Assembly: GCF_026210795.1 (NCBI RefSeq)
Contig: NC_089431.1
Location: 4,402,001-4,466,000, forward strand
DNA length: 64,000 nucleotides
Direction: 5' to 3'
Source: Rhizophagus irregularis
Lineage: Eukaryota > Glomeromycota > Glomeromycetes > Glomerales > Glomeraceae
Position numbers and translations under genes: made by a program. This document shows, one piece after another, positions 1 through 11,435 of the stretch; positions within the stretch are counted from its first letter, which is position 1; each line of letters begins with the position of its first letter. The notes under the pieces were generated by a model. The model was not told the DNA's origin and ran no database searches. It worked only from the letters and a program-made list of their open reading frames with translations.

Positions 1-68
1 AAGAAATTGATTTCGATATTGATACTTTAAATTATCAAAATTTTAATAAAATTAATTTTTCTTTTTAA
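1..68 (+). CDS. 3' terminal exon of a kinase-like gene (partial, runs off the left edge)
   Basis: Reading from base 3 gives 21 codons and a TAA at 66-68. The peptide ends in IDFDIDTLNYQNF followed by NKINFSF. It is almost identical to the last exon of the kinase gene at 45660-47525 on the other strand (one Asp/Asn change seen), and the following roughly 290 bases also match that gene's 3' flank. I therefore infer that this is the end of a paralogous kinase gene whose body lies left of the window, in inverted orientation to its twin. The kinase domain itself is not visible here. Confidence 0.8.
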   Translation, partial: EIDFDIDTLNYQNFNKINFSF

Positions 69-549
69 TTGTTGTCACTAATAACAATTGGTATTTATTA
101 TTTATAGTCTTAAATTTATATCATAGTATATTTATATTTTGTTTTTTTTTTGGTTAAAACATGAATTGATTTTATTTGTATCTTTTCTTCAAAATTTTTC
201 TTTATCATATTTAAGAAAATAAATATATTTATAGCGCTCATTATCATTATTTAAATAATCAGTGAAAATTTTTAAATAATGAAGAAATTTCTTTTGGAAA
301 AAATGCGTAAACACATAAATTTAACATATGAACTAAATGAGTCTAAATCAAAACTTTATTAATATTATTAATTCTCATTACACAGAGCACATCTTTATTA
401 TCTTTATTTAAAGATTATATCAATTTCCACATTCTGATATCACTCAAGAATTTATTTATAATTTTCCAATAAACTTCCTTAATGACGAAATTTACCAATA
501 AAGGAAAAATTCTAAAATCATTACACACAATACTATTCGTCTATAGCAA
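69..549. other. 3' flank duplicated with the 45.3-45.66 kb region
   Basis: Bases 69 to about 355 match the reverse complement of about 45340-45660, including a run of T and an ACATGAATTGATTTTAT-like stretch. Similarity stops near 355-360, marking the edge of the inverted duplication. The rest shows no supportable gene. Confidence 0.6.
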
Positions 550-961
550 TAATAAATACAATATCATATATGTGGTTCCAGTAGTGATATTTCTGGTGAA
601 AGCAGAAGGTGAGCCTTCCTTTCCAGTTTTTGTTCCTTACTGGGGTATAAGCTTCCATTCCTTTGTTCTTCTCCATTGTCAACAGACGAGTTACATCTGT
701 CGGTTCATATAAAAAGTCTTATAACAGCTGATTTGCTATCTCACGGGCTTCGTTAGTAGGAATGCTAGGGAGGTAGATAGACTTGCTAGTAAATGATTAA
801 ACGTACCTAAAGGTTCGTCTTCTGAATACGGTTCTCCCTCTTCTGTCTACTTCTTTAATTCCATTCTAGTAAATGCTTTTCTTGATCTCTCTCTCAATCT
901 TTTTCATTCCTAGTTCTAGCAATATTTTTAAATGTTCTTCAGAAAGTTTATTATTTGACAT
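550..961 (-). pseudogene. decayed coding region, family not recognised
   Basis: On the minus strand an ATG at 961-959 opens a peptide beginning MSNNKLSEEHLKILLELG. The coding signal then continues across at least two frame changes and several stops down to about 550. Recognisable pieces are SEDEPLGTFNHLLA, then IPTNEAREIANQLL, then EPTDVTRLLTMEKN and GMEAYTPVRNKNWKGR. Codon composition is much less AT-biased than the flanks, which is why I read it as a former gene or transposon ORF. I do not recognise the family. Confidence 0.45.
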
Positions 962-1238
962 ACTGTCATTTACTAAATAGTAAGTTAAAGTTATCCCACG
1001 TGATAAGAACTGATGATGTCATGATTCATCTACGCGATACTCACGTGAACTATGACCAAATATTATTAACAGCAATTTTATCGAATCGACTCTACAATAG
1101 TGGTTTAATCATTTAATAATACAAGTCTTATGAATTGCACTGCAGCATAAGAAATGCGAGCTATTTATTTTTGTACAGATTACCTAGTATGCTTAAGGTA
1201 ATCGATGATACATATCATGTGAGTTAACATCACAACTT
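962..1238. other. intergenic, nothing identified
   Basis: AT-rich spacer between a decayed coding relic and a miniature transposon. It contains two CACGTG-type hexamers, but nothing that can be called. Confidence 0.4.
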
Positions 1239-1247
1239 AAATAGATT

Positions 1248-1768
1248 AGAGATTGGACCCGTCTAAAAAAATCTCTACCCGGGTCGCCTGGCAGATGGAC
1301 CCGTGGGTCACCCGGGTGAATGTCGGGTCAACCCAACCCGTCAACCCACCCGCTACCCACCCGTAATTCATATAAAAATTACTATTTATTTTAAAACTTG
1401 TAAAACATTTATATTATATATTGATTTCTTTTGTTATATAATAGCTTTATTATGATCAAAAAAAGACAAATTTATGATATTTCAAATATCATTAACTCCA
1501 AGCTTTACAATATAAACTATTTTTTTTAACAAATAACAATGAATATCATGTTTTAAAGATAAATGTAACTTTATCATTTTACTAATTTATTAATAATTAA
1601 TACTAAACGGGAACTTTTAAATGGTTTACATTGATCAATAAAAAAATTTAATCAACAACAGTTGACTAAACAGGTGTCCTGACGGGTAATCTGCCAGGTT
1701 GACCTGACGGGTTGACCCACCTGCCTCCACCCGGGTGGAAATTATTACCACCTGGGGTCCAATCCCTA
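1248..1768. mobile_element. non-autonomous inverted-repeat element, MULE-like
   Basis: The element begins AGAGATTGGACCC and ends GGGGTCCAATCCCT, imperfect terminal inverted repeats. GC-rich subterminal blocks rich in GGGT and ACCC (ACCCGGGT, GTCAACCC) sit at both ends in opposite orientation, and the centre is AT-rich. A 9-base direct repeat, AAATAGATT, flanks it at 1239-1247 and 1769-1777, with one ambiguous A at the right end. Target duplications of 9-11 bases are typical of Mutator-like elements, hence the label. No transposase ORF is present. Confidence 0.65.
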
Positions 1769-1936
1769 AAATAGATTTTGTAAATATATAACTGATGACC
1801 ATTTTTGTTACAAATGAAACCGGATCATAGAAATTTTAAATGTCTGAAATACTATATATCAAATTAGTTATACAGTATATGACTATACGATTCTACACGA
1901 ATGCCCAGATGTCCGTCTGGCATGTGACATCATGAC

Positions 1937-2191
1937 TAGGGATGGCAACGGTCAGTTATGGTCGGTTATAATTGGTTATAGCAATTTAAATGGTCAGTTA
2001 TGGTCAGTTAAAAATTGGTTAAATGGTCGGTTAAATGGTCAGTTATACCATTTTACTTAAATAATTGGTTAAATTGTCGGTCAAATGGTTAAAAATGGTC
2101 AGCCAAATGTTAAATGGTTGGTCAAACGGTCGGTTAAATGGCGGTTAAATGGTCGGTTAAACGGTTATGATCGTAACCATTGCCACCCCTA
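1937..2191. mobile_element. hAT-like miniature element with internal GGTCGGTTAAAT repeats
   Basis: The ends are TAGGGATGGCAACGGT and, in inverse orientation, ACCATTGCCACCCCTA. TAGGG-TGGCAA ends are typical of hAT miniature elements. The 8-base flanks are ATCATGAC (1929-1936) and GTCGTGAC (2192-2199), matching at 6 of 8 positions with two A/G transitions, as expected for an aged 8-base target duplication. The interior is a degenerate tandem array of a roughly 12-base unit, GGTCGGTTAAAT or variants. There is no coding capacity. Confidence 0.7.
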
Positions 2192-2199
2192 GTCGTGAC

Positions 2200-2716
2200 G
2201 ATGTCGGTACAGTACTTCAACAGTTTCGTTTCCTAGTGTTAAATTACTAATTCAATGTGAATCTCACTTATTACTATTTCGTATAAATTAATGCAACGTA
2301 TATTTGATATTATATCGAATCATTTATGATATTTCTTTTTTGTGGTTAAAAACCTCATCATATAGGTGGTAATTTTTGGAATATTCCTTATGTTACTCTT
2401 ATTTAATAATGGATCTCACATAATATAATAGATATGAATCAGAGATATGTGTTAACATTTGTATATTATAAGTTGCTAAGTTTAGTATCATTGAATTACT
2501 GATGCGCGAGATGCTGATTTACTATTTGTACAATATAATTATAATATATCCCGAAAAATTGTTTTTTCATATTTTATTGATAAATGAAACAATTGGGTGC
2601 TACGGATACTTTTTTATTATTTAGGGATAATATTATTAATTTTTTTCATTTTTAATGTAATTTTGATTAAATTTATTCGCTAATGTAAATCATTATACTT
2701 TAAAGGATAGTGCATT
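2200..2716. other. intergenic, nothing identified
   Basis: AT-rich spacer between two mobile elements. I see no ORF, repeat or RNA gene that can be supported. Confidence 0.4.
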
Positions 2717-2724
2717 TTATATCT

Positions 2725-5700
2725 CACCCCAGCCAAATGATCGACATAGTTTCTAAGCTAAGTGGGCGTGCACTACATCCTAGCTTATAAACTGCCCATG
2801 GGCCCAGATTAGCCCACGAGATCTGATTGGTCCAAACAACTTACCAACATTTAATTACAAATAAGGCAATTTTATAACTTTTGACCGGATATTTACTTAT
2901 AAACTCATCGTCAAGGATTGCATTAATGTACATTTTGTACCACCTTGTAACTATAAAAAAGGCAAAAAAATTTTCAAGGTTACACATTAATTTGGCCAGA
3001 ATTAATATAATTTCGCCCAGTAAAATTTGGACGGAATTATAAAACGGACATAAATGTCCGTTTGCGCCAGAATTATAAAAATGGACATTTATGTCCGTTT
3101 TTGTAAATTTGGCCAGCATTATGAATGTAAATATTTTAACTAATCATTCAGTAATCATAAATAAATAAATTATATTTTGTTGGCTTTGTCTCATAAAAAT
3201 ATGCTAAATAGTGGTAATTTCATATTTCTATTATCAATAAATAAAAGTTATTAGCATTTATAAATATTTAAAAATATAAAAAATTATTCAAGAAAATGTT
3301 AATATTTTATTATTTATTTATTAATCCTAAAGGTATAAAACTGCTACCATTTAAAATATATCAAAAAAACAATTCAACAAGCTATATATATTTTATCTTT
3401 CTATTTGTAATTACTTGATTTCAAGCTAAAGCAGTTTAGCTTTTAGCAAATTAATGTAAATATTTAATCAGATAATAGACATTTGTTTTTTTTTAAATCA
3501 AAATACTAGATATTGTTTTATTATTTATTTAATATATAAAAGTTATATGAACATTGTGTTTTATAAATATTATACGAAAATTTTGTAAAGAAAATTTACA
3601 AAAATTTATAATTGATATAATTAATTAATAATTTAATTTATTATTCTAATTGTTATAAAATAATACATCACATACTATTTATGGAAGTTTACTTTAATAT
3701 AATATATATATTACATTAAGAATATATAAATAAATTATTTGATTATCCAATTCATTATATACTATTTTTGTAGATAATGTTATATAAATATACTATTTAT
3801 TTAATGCTATTTGGCATTTAAAAAATTGGTTTATTTAAAAAATATTGACTTTTTGGTTTTTTTATTTTTAAAAATTGCCAAAAAATTGGATTTTTCAATT
3901 ATTAGTATATTAAATATATGTGGAAGTTTTATATATAAATATACCTAGTATTTAATAGTAAATTAAATATATGTGAAAGTTACATAATAAACATATTAGT
4001 ATTTAATTTAATTTGGTATTTAAAATTATTTTATTAATTAAAATATTTTTTTTATTATTAGATGCAAATTATTTTAATAATTGTTAAAAAATTAGATTCT
4101 TTAATTATTATTAGTACATTACATATGCATAAAAGTTACATAAATAATGCAATTTAGCAATTGAAAAATTATTTTATTAATAGGCCATTGAGTTTTATTC
4201 TTTTTTTTAATTAGATATAATTTATTTTAAATATTATTAGAAAATTAAATGATTTGATTCTTTTAATTATTAGTATATTATTATATCTATAGAAGTTAAA
4301 TAAACATACCTATTTAATGGAATTTAATATTTAAATTATTTTATTAATATGAAATTAATTTTTGTTTTGTTTTTATTTACAGTATTTATTATTTATTTAT
4401 TTTTCATTAGATACAAATTATTTTAAATATTGTTAGAAATTGGATTAACAAAATCATTTATTAAAAAAAATTTGGATTTGCGAAATGTACTGATAAACAT
4501 TTACTGCAATAAATTTTTTTAATAAATGATTTTGTTCTAACAATATTTAAAATATTTTGTATCTAATAAAAAAAAAATAAAAAAAATAAATAAATAAATA
4601 CTGTAAATAAAAACAAAACAAAAATTAAGTTTTATATTAATAAAAATAATTTTAAATATTAAATTCTATTATTAAATAGGTATGTTTATCTAACTTCTAT
4701 AAATATATAATGTACTAATAATTAAGAATCAAATCCTTTAATTTTCTATCAAATTTTAAATAATTTAGATCAAATAAAAAAATAAAATAAAATTAAAATA
4801 AAATCAATGTTAATTGCTAAATTACATTAAATAAATTAAATAAGTATGTTTATTTAACTTCTATAAATATATAATATATTAATAATTAAAAGAGCCAAAT
4901 AAATCATTTAATTTTCTATTAATTTTTAAATAATTTGGATCAATAAAAAAAATAAATAAAATCAAAATAAAATGTTAATTGCTAAATTACATTAAATAGA
5001 TTAATAAATAAGTATATTTATTTAACTTCCATAAATATGTAATGTATTAATAATTAAATGAGCCAAATCATTTAATTTTATCAAATAAAAAAAAAATTAA
5101 TAAAATCAAAATTAATCAATGTTAATTGCTAAATTACATTAAATAAGTATGTTATTTAACTTCCATAAATATGTAATGTATTAATAATTGAAGGATTTAA
5201 ATTTCTGACAATTTTTAGATCTAATAAAAAAAGTAAATAAAAAACAAAAAATTAATGTTTTATTTAATAGCATAATTTTTAAATAATAATTAAAAAATTT
5301 AATTTTCTGGCAATTTTGAAATAATTTGTATTTAATAGTAAAAAATAAAAACAAAAAATCATTTTTTAAATGTTAAATAACTTAAATTGCAATTGCATTA
5401 AACAAACATGTTTATAAATATATAATTTATTAAATAATTAATTTACATTAAATAAACTTTATTGCAATTAAAATAATAAATTATAGTAATTATATCAATT
5501 ATAAATTTTTATATATTTTTCTTTACAAAATTTTCATATAATATTTATAAAACATGATATTCATATACTTTTATATATCAAATAAATTATAAAAACAACT
5601 GATTTTTATTGGATATCTAAATACAATAAAAAAATTTTTTTTTGGTTAAAATATACCAAATTGCTAAAAGTTAAATTGCATTAACTTGTCATCAAGTAAT

Positions 5701-6348
5701 TGTAAAAAAATAATACACAGCTTGTTGGATTGTATTGAGATGTATTAAATGGTAGGAGTTTTATACCTTTAGAATTAATAAATAATAAGATATTTACATT
5801 GTTTGAAAAGAATTTTTTTGTATTCTTAAATATTTCCAAATGCCAATAACTTTCCATCTATTGATGATAGAAACCACAATTTAACAATTTAACATGTCTT
5901 GATGAGATAAAGCTAATAAGTTATAATTTATTTTTTCTATGATCACTGGATTATGATAAATTAATGCAATTTATAATATTTGCATTTATAATGCTGACCA
6001 AATTTACAAAAACGGACATTAATGTCCGTTTTTATAATTCCGGCCAAATTTTGCTGGGCGAAATTATCTTAATTCTGGCCAAATTAATGTGTAACCTTGA
6101 AAATTTTTTTGCCTTTTTTATAGTTACAAGGTGGTACAAAATGTACATTAATGCAATCCTTGACGATGAGTTTATAAGTAAATATCCGGTCAAAAGTTAT
6201 AAAATTGCCTTATTTGTAATTAAATGTTGGTAAGTTGTTTGGACCAATCAGATCTCGTGGGCTAATCTGGCCCATGGGCAGTTTATAAGCTAGGATGTAG
6301 TGCACGCCCACTTAGCTTAGAAACTATGTCGATCATTTGGCTGGGGTG
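2725..6348. mobile_element. 3.6 kb palindromic foldback element
   Basis: The whole interval is one inverted repeat centred near 4490. The outer roughly 290 bases of the arms are almost identical (one indel and few substitutions seen); the inner AT-rich parts are more diverged but still align, and the spacer at the centre is only about 40 bases. Ends are CACCCCAGCCAAATGATCGA and its complement. The flanks TTATATCT (2717-2724) and TGATATCT (6349-6356) match at 7 of 8 positions, consistent with an 8-base target duplication of hAT type. Each arm carries the same roughly 90-codon open frame (2841-3119 minus, 5964-6233 plus). It has no recognisable domain and I treat it as chance. Confidence 0.85.
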
Positions 6349-6356
6349 TGATATCT

Positions 6357-7916
6357 GAATATTGATTATATGAAATTTATAATCAAGACAAATATTATTG
6401 ACAAAATTAAGGTATTAAAACTATTTAAAAAGACTAGCAAAATAACAAAAAATGAAAAAAAAAATGAAAAAAAAATCATATTTTACGTTTAATATTATTC
6501 ATGTTTCTAAATCTGTTTTTTTTTGATTCAATCGAAATAATGATAAAAAATAAAAACAAAAATGTTAATAATTAACAACAATGAACAACAATTTTATTTT
6601 TATTTATTTTTAATCATCGAGATTTCATGTAACGAATAAACTTCAATATCTATATCAAGTTGATAATATGAGTACGAAAATTTATTATTAAAATTTCAAA
6701 TCCTTAATCCTTAATACATAATAATAATAATTAGCTGTACGATATTGAAAAAAAAATTAAATAATCATTATCGCCTATTTCTATATATCACTTTATTGTT
6801 AAATAAGGAAAAATACTCCTTTTATTTCGCCGTAAAAAGTATCGGACTTGTCGACCCCCTTGTAAAATATTCAAATCAGACCCGCACAGGTCAAGAACAA
6901 AACATTTCAAATCAAATATATTCGTAGTTACAATATATATATAGAGAAAATAAGATTGTATCAACAAAGCGCAATAAGATCGTCATGGTTCAAGAAACAC
7001 ATGGAGACATGCACTTAAATATGTACATGCGCAGTAAATTATGAACTTGAAAAAAGTATAAAATAACTAGTTTGCAATGTTTAATTTTTTCCAGCAAAAA
7101 AAAACCATTTGAAAAAAAATTCAAAAATATTATCAAATAAAATTATCGAACAATTCAAAAATTTTAACAAACTAACTTTCCTAAAAAAAATGAACCCAAT
7201 TACATGTCTCTAAACACCTACCGCTGAGGCCACTGAAAAACCTGCCGAAAAAGGGAGCGGTTGTGCTGTCATGTAATGAAAAATTCTAATTCAACGTTTT
7301 ATATGGCTCGAGCTCTAAAAAATAATAAAAATTATTCCAATCGTCATAAAAGTGAAGCATAAGATACTAATTTATTCTAACTTCTTTGCATAACTAACAC
7401 TATTTGTCGATGAAATGGTCTCTAATCACGTGATAATAATGATAATATAATAATTTAAGGAATTTGAGTTGGAGCAGGAGGATGGAATTGTGTCTCAACA
7501 AGTGTTTCTGCAGGTTTTCTACAGATCGCTCAAAAACATCATCATCAAAGACTCGCTCTTCATCTAATAATGTTTCCGATTCCCTACCTTTTTACCAATT
7601 GCTCAAAATTGTATTTATTTACTTGTTCAAATGTATAATAAAATGAAAAATTATTAAATTTATTGACTTGTTTTTACATGATATTCTAATTCAAGAAAAA
7701 TATAATATATGTTGCGAAATGTTGATTTCAAATTAAAAATGTTTGTTTAAAGTATTTGTAAAATAAACGACCGTTAAGTTCGGAGCACGTGACGAAAATC
7801 GAAAATATATCATGCTAATCATGGTTTCTTTATCAAGGAATGTTATACGCGAACGGGACATTTTGTACCATCATGTCTTGAACGGTTGAACTTTCGCTCC
7901 TCTCTGAATTAGTAAA
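6357..7916. other. intergenic with a possible coding ghost at about 7410-7610 (-)
   Basis: Mostly featureless AT-rich DNA. On the minus strand around 7460-7600, codon usage looks protein-like: one frame reads RESETLLDEERVFDDDVF and a second reads ETLVETQFHPPAPTQIP before a stop. The two are separated by a frame change and there is no start. It may be a small degraded gene or one missed exon; I cannot assign a family. Confidence 0.3.
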
Positions 7917-9332
7917 TCATAAATCAAAATCAGCAGAGGTCGATTCTCTTTTTTTTAATGTATTTTCAACTTTGAATTCATCTGGAGTTGGTTCATATCT
8001 TACTATAAAAAAAAAATTATTAAAAATAAAATTTATTAATAGCAATTATAAAATAAAAAATTTACTTACAATAAAATCCAAGACCTTTCTTAAAATTTCC
8101 TTGACATCTAATTGAATTCAATATTGATAAAATCAATAATATCCATGATATTACTGATATAACAAAAAATGTATCAAAAAATGGGCTGTATTTAAAACAA
8201 TATCGTACTGATTTATGTAATATAACATGACAATAATCAATTGTTCCAAGATACAATAATATAGCTTGACAAATATTTCCAATATATAAAATAAACATCA
8301 ACCGTCTTGATTCGTCTCTAACCTAAAAATATTTATATATAGTACATAAGAATTTTATTGATAAATAAACATTCAGTTATTATTATTAAAAATTATATAA
8401 TATATAATACTTACACCTTTCAACATCGAATATGTATAAAATAAAACAAAAATATTCAATGGAATAAGATAACTGGCAATTCCCAATTTACGTAAAATGC
8501 GTCCTAATATACCCATACCCCAAATTAGAATTGTATAAAAAATTGACCATAAACTTATCATCATTATTTTAGCATGAAAAATAGGAAACTGTAATTGATA
8601 CACAGAATCCATTTCTAAATAATAATAAAAAATGAATATTAGAATTTGATAAAAGAATCTATAAAAAAAAAAATTAGAAACTTACCTATAATATCTTCTC
8701 TTTTTGTGTACGGATATTCATGTCTCAAGGGCCATAATCTAATTTATTTGTATAAATTTTTATTAGTTTAAATTACTAAATATCAAATATATAAAATATT
8801 AAAGTGACTTACTTTCTTGCCCAGAGATGATACAAGATCAGACAATAAAAAGCCGTGACAATTAATAAAAAGGAAAGCAAAAGGACAGCGGATATATAAT
8901 ATATTGAACCTTTTGGAAAAATGCAATCTTTAGGTATATCAGAACAGACGTTATCTTGTGTATAAAAGATAGACACCCCCATAATTATTGGAAATGAATG
9001 AACGCAAATAAACGCAATCCCATGCAATATAGTTTTGCTATAAAACTATAAAGTAGATAGAAATGTTAAAAATAAATAAATTAAAGATATTTTATTAATA
9101 ACAAATTTATACAATTATATACACTTACCATCGTAATGCCAGAAATTATTGGGAAAAAAATTAATAAAATGACCACAAAATTTATTAAAAATTTTCCCGA
9201 CAAAATTAAAAATGACATTAGTAAAAACGTGTAACCCGCCAAGTCAGTTATGCATGTGTATAAGAGTAATTTCTCTGTTTTATTAAGTTTATTGTAGAAA
9301 TCACGAAGTACACCTTGAAGTGAATCCTCCAT
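7917..9332 (-). CDS. multi-pass membrane protein, G-protein-coupled-receptor-like (six exons)
   Basis: The model is complement(join(7917..8002, 8070..8322, 8415..8614, 8686..8738, 8813..9045, 9129..9332)), 1029 bases, 342 residues. All five introns are GT..AG, most with GTAAGT donors, and phases agree throughout. Seven to eight hydrophobic segments are visible (about 22-45, 48-68, 73-96, 115-140, 179-199, 206-228, 238-257, 278-300). A cysteine-containing loop (DNVCSDIPKDC) lies after the third segment, and a short charged cytoplasmic tail ends KKRESTSADFDL. Topology and length fit a class of fungal seven-helix receptors (cAMP-receptor-like or related). I see no decisive family motif, so receptor function is an inference. 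The start is the first ATG, nine bases downstream of a run of T on this strand. Confidence 0.8.
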
Positions 9333-11435
9333 TTTTTTTTTATAAAAATTTATATGTTAGGGTTTAAAGTATATAATGTGTAAGGGTTTGAAAGTTTCTA
9401 ATAATTTTTTTATTATGTTAAAATTTAAAAAATATATCCAATTTCTTTAACACGAATTCGAATTTTGATATTAATAAATTTATATCCATTATATATATTT
9501 TTCAACAAAGACTTTTTTTATATTAATATTTTGTTTCATTTCTTCGTCAAATCGCAATGTACTGCGCCATTTTTTTAAAAAAATACAAGGAAATCGTATG
9601 TACAACTATTTGTTTAACGAAAATAAGAAATAATTGACAATCAATTTTATTAAAGCTGAGAGATTCTGCGGCAAAACTAATACAAAATGTCATGTTCAAA
9701 AAATAAACAGTGATCTTACGTTGAATTTATTTATATATTAATTTATTTTATTTATTTGTTTGTTTATTGATAATTTTTTAACAATACATTTGTTATTTGA
9801 TTTCTTTCATTTTAAGTAGGACTTCATGATTAAAAAGAAATTGTAAAAGGAGTGCTTAAGACTTAAGTTGAAGATGAAGCGTATGCCAAATAATAGGAAT
9901 TTATCAATCAAAACATTATATAACTTTATAAAAAATTATTCAAACATTTTGAACGGAATATTACAAAATTGATATGTATATGCATCAAACGATTTATAGT
10001 GCATGTAATAATGGAACTGTCAAACTGTCGTAGGTTTGTTTCATCTTTGACATTCTATGTTTTTGGATTTAAACTTATCGAGATTTATGATTTTGTCGAT
10101 CAGGATTATGTAATATTGAGCGTGCATAGGAAGACAAAGAAAAAAAACAAAAAATTTATTTTACTACGGATTAGAATAATTATTATCCTGTTTATGGTTA
10201 TGTATTATATTTTTATAAATTGTAACAATTAATAGAAGTCTTTAATTATAATTGGTTCCCTATATATTAATGATTTGCAAGCCATTTTACAAATTTGTGC
10301 AACATTAATATATGCAAAGGCTGTTCTTTTCCCCCTGGACGTTAAACAAACAATTATATTAGAACGGTCTAACAAGATAATTTAATTTAAAGTTTATTTT
10401 TTTGAACCGCATGTTTCTATTTTTAATCCAAATTTATATTTACTCAAATTAGTAAAACCTATTAAGGCATCTTTTCTTTCTCATAAATTTACATAATACA
10501 ATAATGCTATAAAATTTAAATAAAATAAATTTGACCGGCGAAAAGCGTAACGATCATCAGTTTTGCACATGATTTAAATAGAATGCTGACGAAATTCTTA
10601 CATTTCTATCGAAAAGGATTATGTACTCATATATTATTAAATTTTTTACTCGTCTCTGAATATTTCTATTTAACTCCCTATATCAGATATCTAATTTATT
10701 GAAATCTACTAATCGTATAACTGAACGCCTTTCCTTCTTCGTTTACAACACTTTTTAAAAGTCTTACTTGACGACATATCTTTTATTCATTTATTAGAAA
10801 CGTTAGCAGTTAGTTATTAAACCTTTAATTATCTCATGACAAACAAATTGAGCTTGCCGATTTCTTTAAAATAATCGTGTAAAAAAATATTTAGGATATT
10901 AAACTTTATAATTATTAGGAACCGACTTTGTAAGAATCGGATAAATCCGAATCGGTTATTCCGGTTCCGCCAGTTACCGAAACGTTCCATTCCCAATTTG
11001 GAACGATCTGACTATAATTTATTCCTAATTGGTTTATAATACGACACGAGCACGTTTATAAATACAATTTTATTAATTTTATTATAAAAATATGATTATA
11101 TTTTAAATACTAAGTGATACTGTAAAATTAATTAATTATATTCTGAATGAGAAGAATATTGAGAATTACGCGTTTGATTTAATATGAAAAGTATGAAAAG
11201 TATGAAAAGTATGAAAAGTATAAAAAGTTTAGTTATTAATCAAATATGATAATGGGCGTTTATGCTTAATAATGATTCGATGTGACAATTTTGTGACACA
11301 TTAGTTATCGTACCATTATTAAGCACACCAGTATAATAAATACCATACAAATTATTTCGTCAAAAATATTATTCACTTTAAAAAAAAAATATTTCTTTCT
11401 CATTTTTATCATTTTTTTTTTTTTTGATTATTATA
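9333..11435. other. intergenic; no supported gene
   Basis: AT-rich spacer separating the membrane-protein gene from the BTB-TLDc gene; their 5' ends face each other, so both promoters should lie here. A short GC-richer patch at 10918-11012 (GAATCGG and CCGATT-like blocks) looks like a transposon remnant. No ORF with protein-like composition was found. Confidence 0.4.
11183..11227 (+). repeat. 9-base tandem repeat (ATGAAAAGT) x5
   Basis: Four perfect copies of ATGAAAAGT and one variant, ATAAAAAGT, lie about 210-250 bases upstream of the BTB-TLDc start codon, in its likely promoter region. It is short and probably length-variable. Confidence 0.8.

Noticed and set aside
2841-3119. 92-codon minus-strand frame, mirrored at 5964-6233 plus
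   Set aside because: Both are the same arm sequence of the palindromic element. The hydrophobic translation has no domain, the arms differ by an insertion that the frame merely tolerates, and no autonomous element would be this short.
9969-10232. 87-codon plus-strand frame
   Set aside because: Lys/Ile-rich translation typical of AT-rich DNA. No homology to anything in the window and no splice context.
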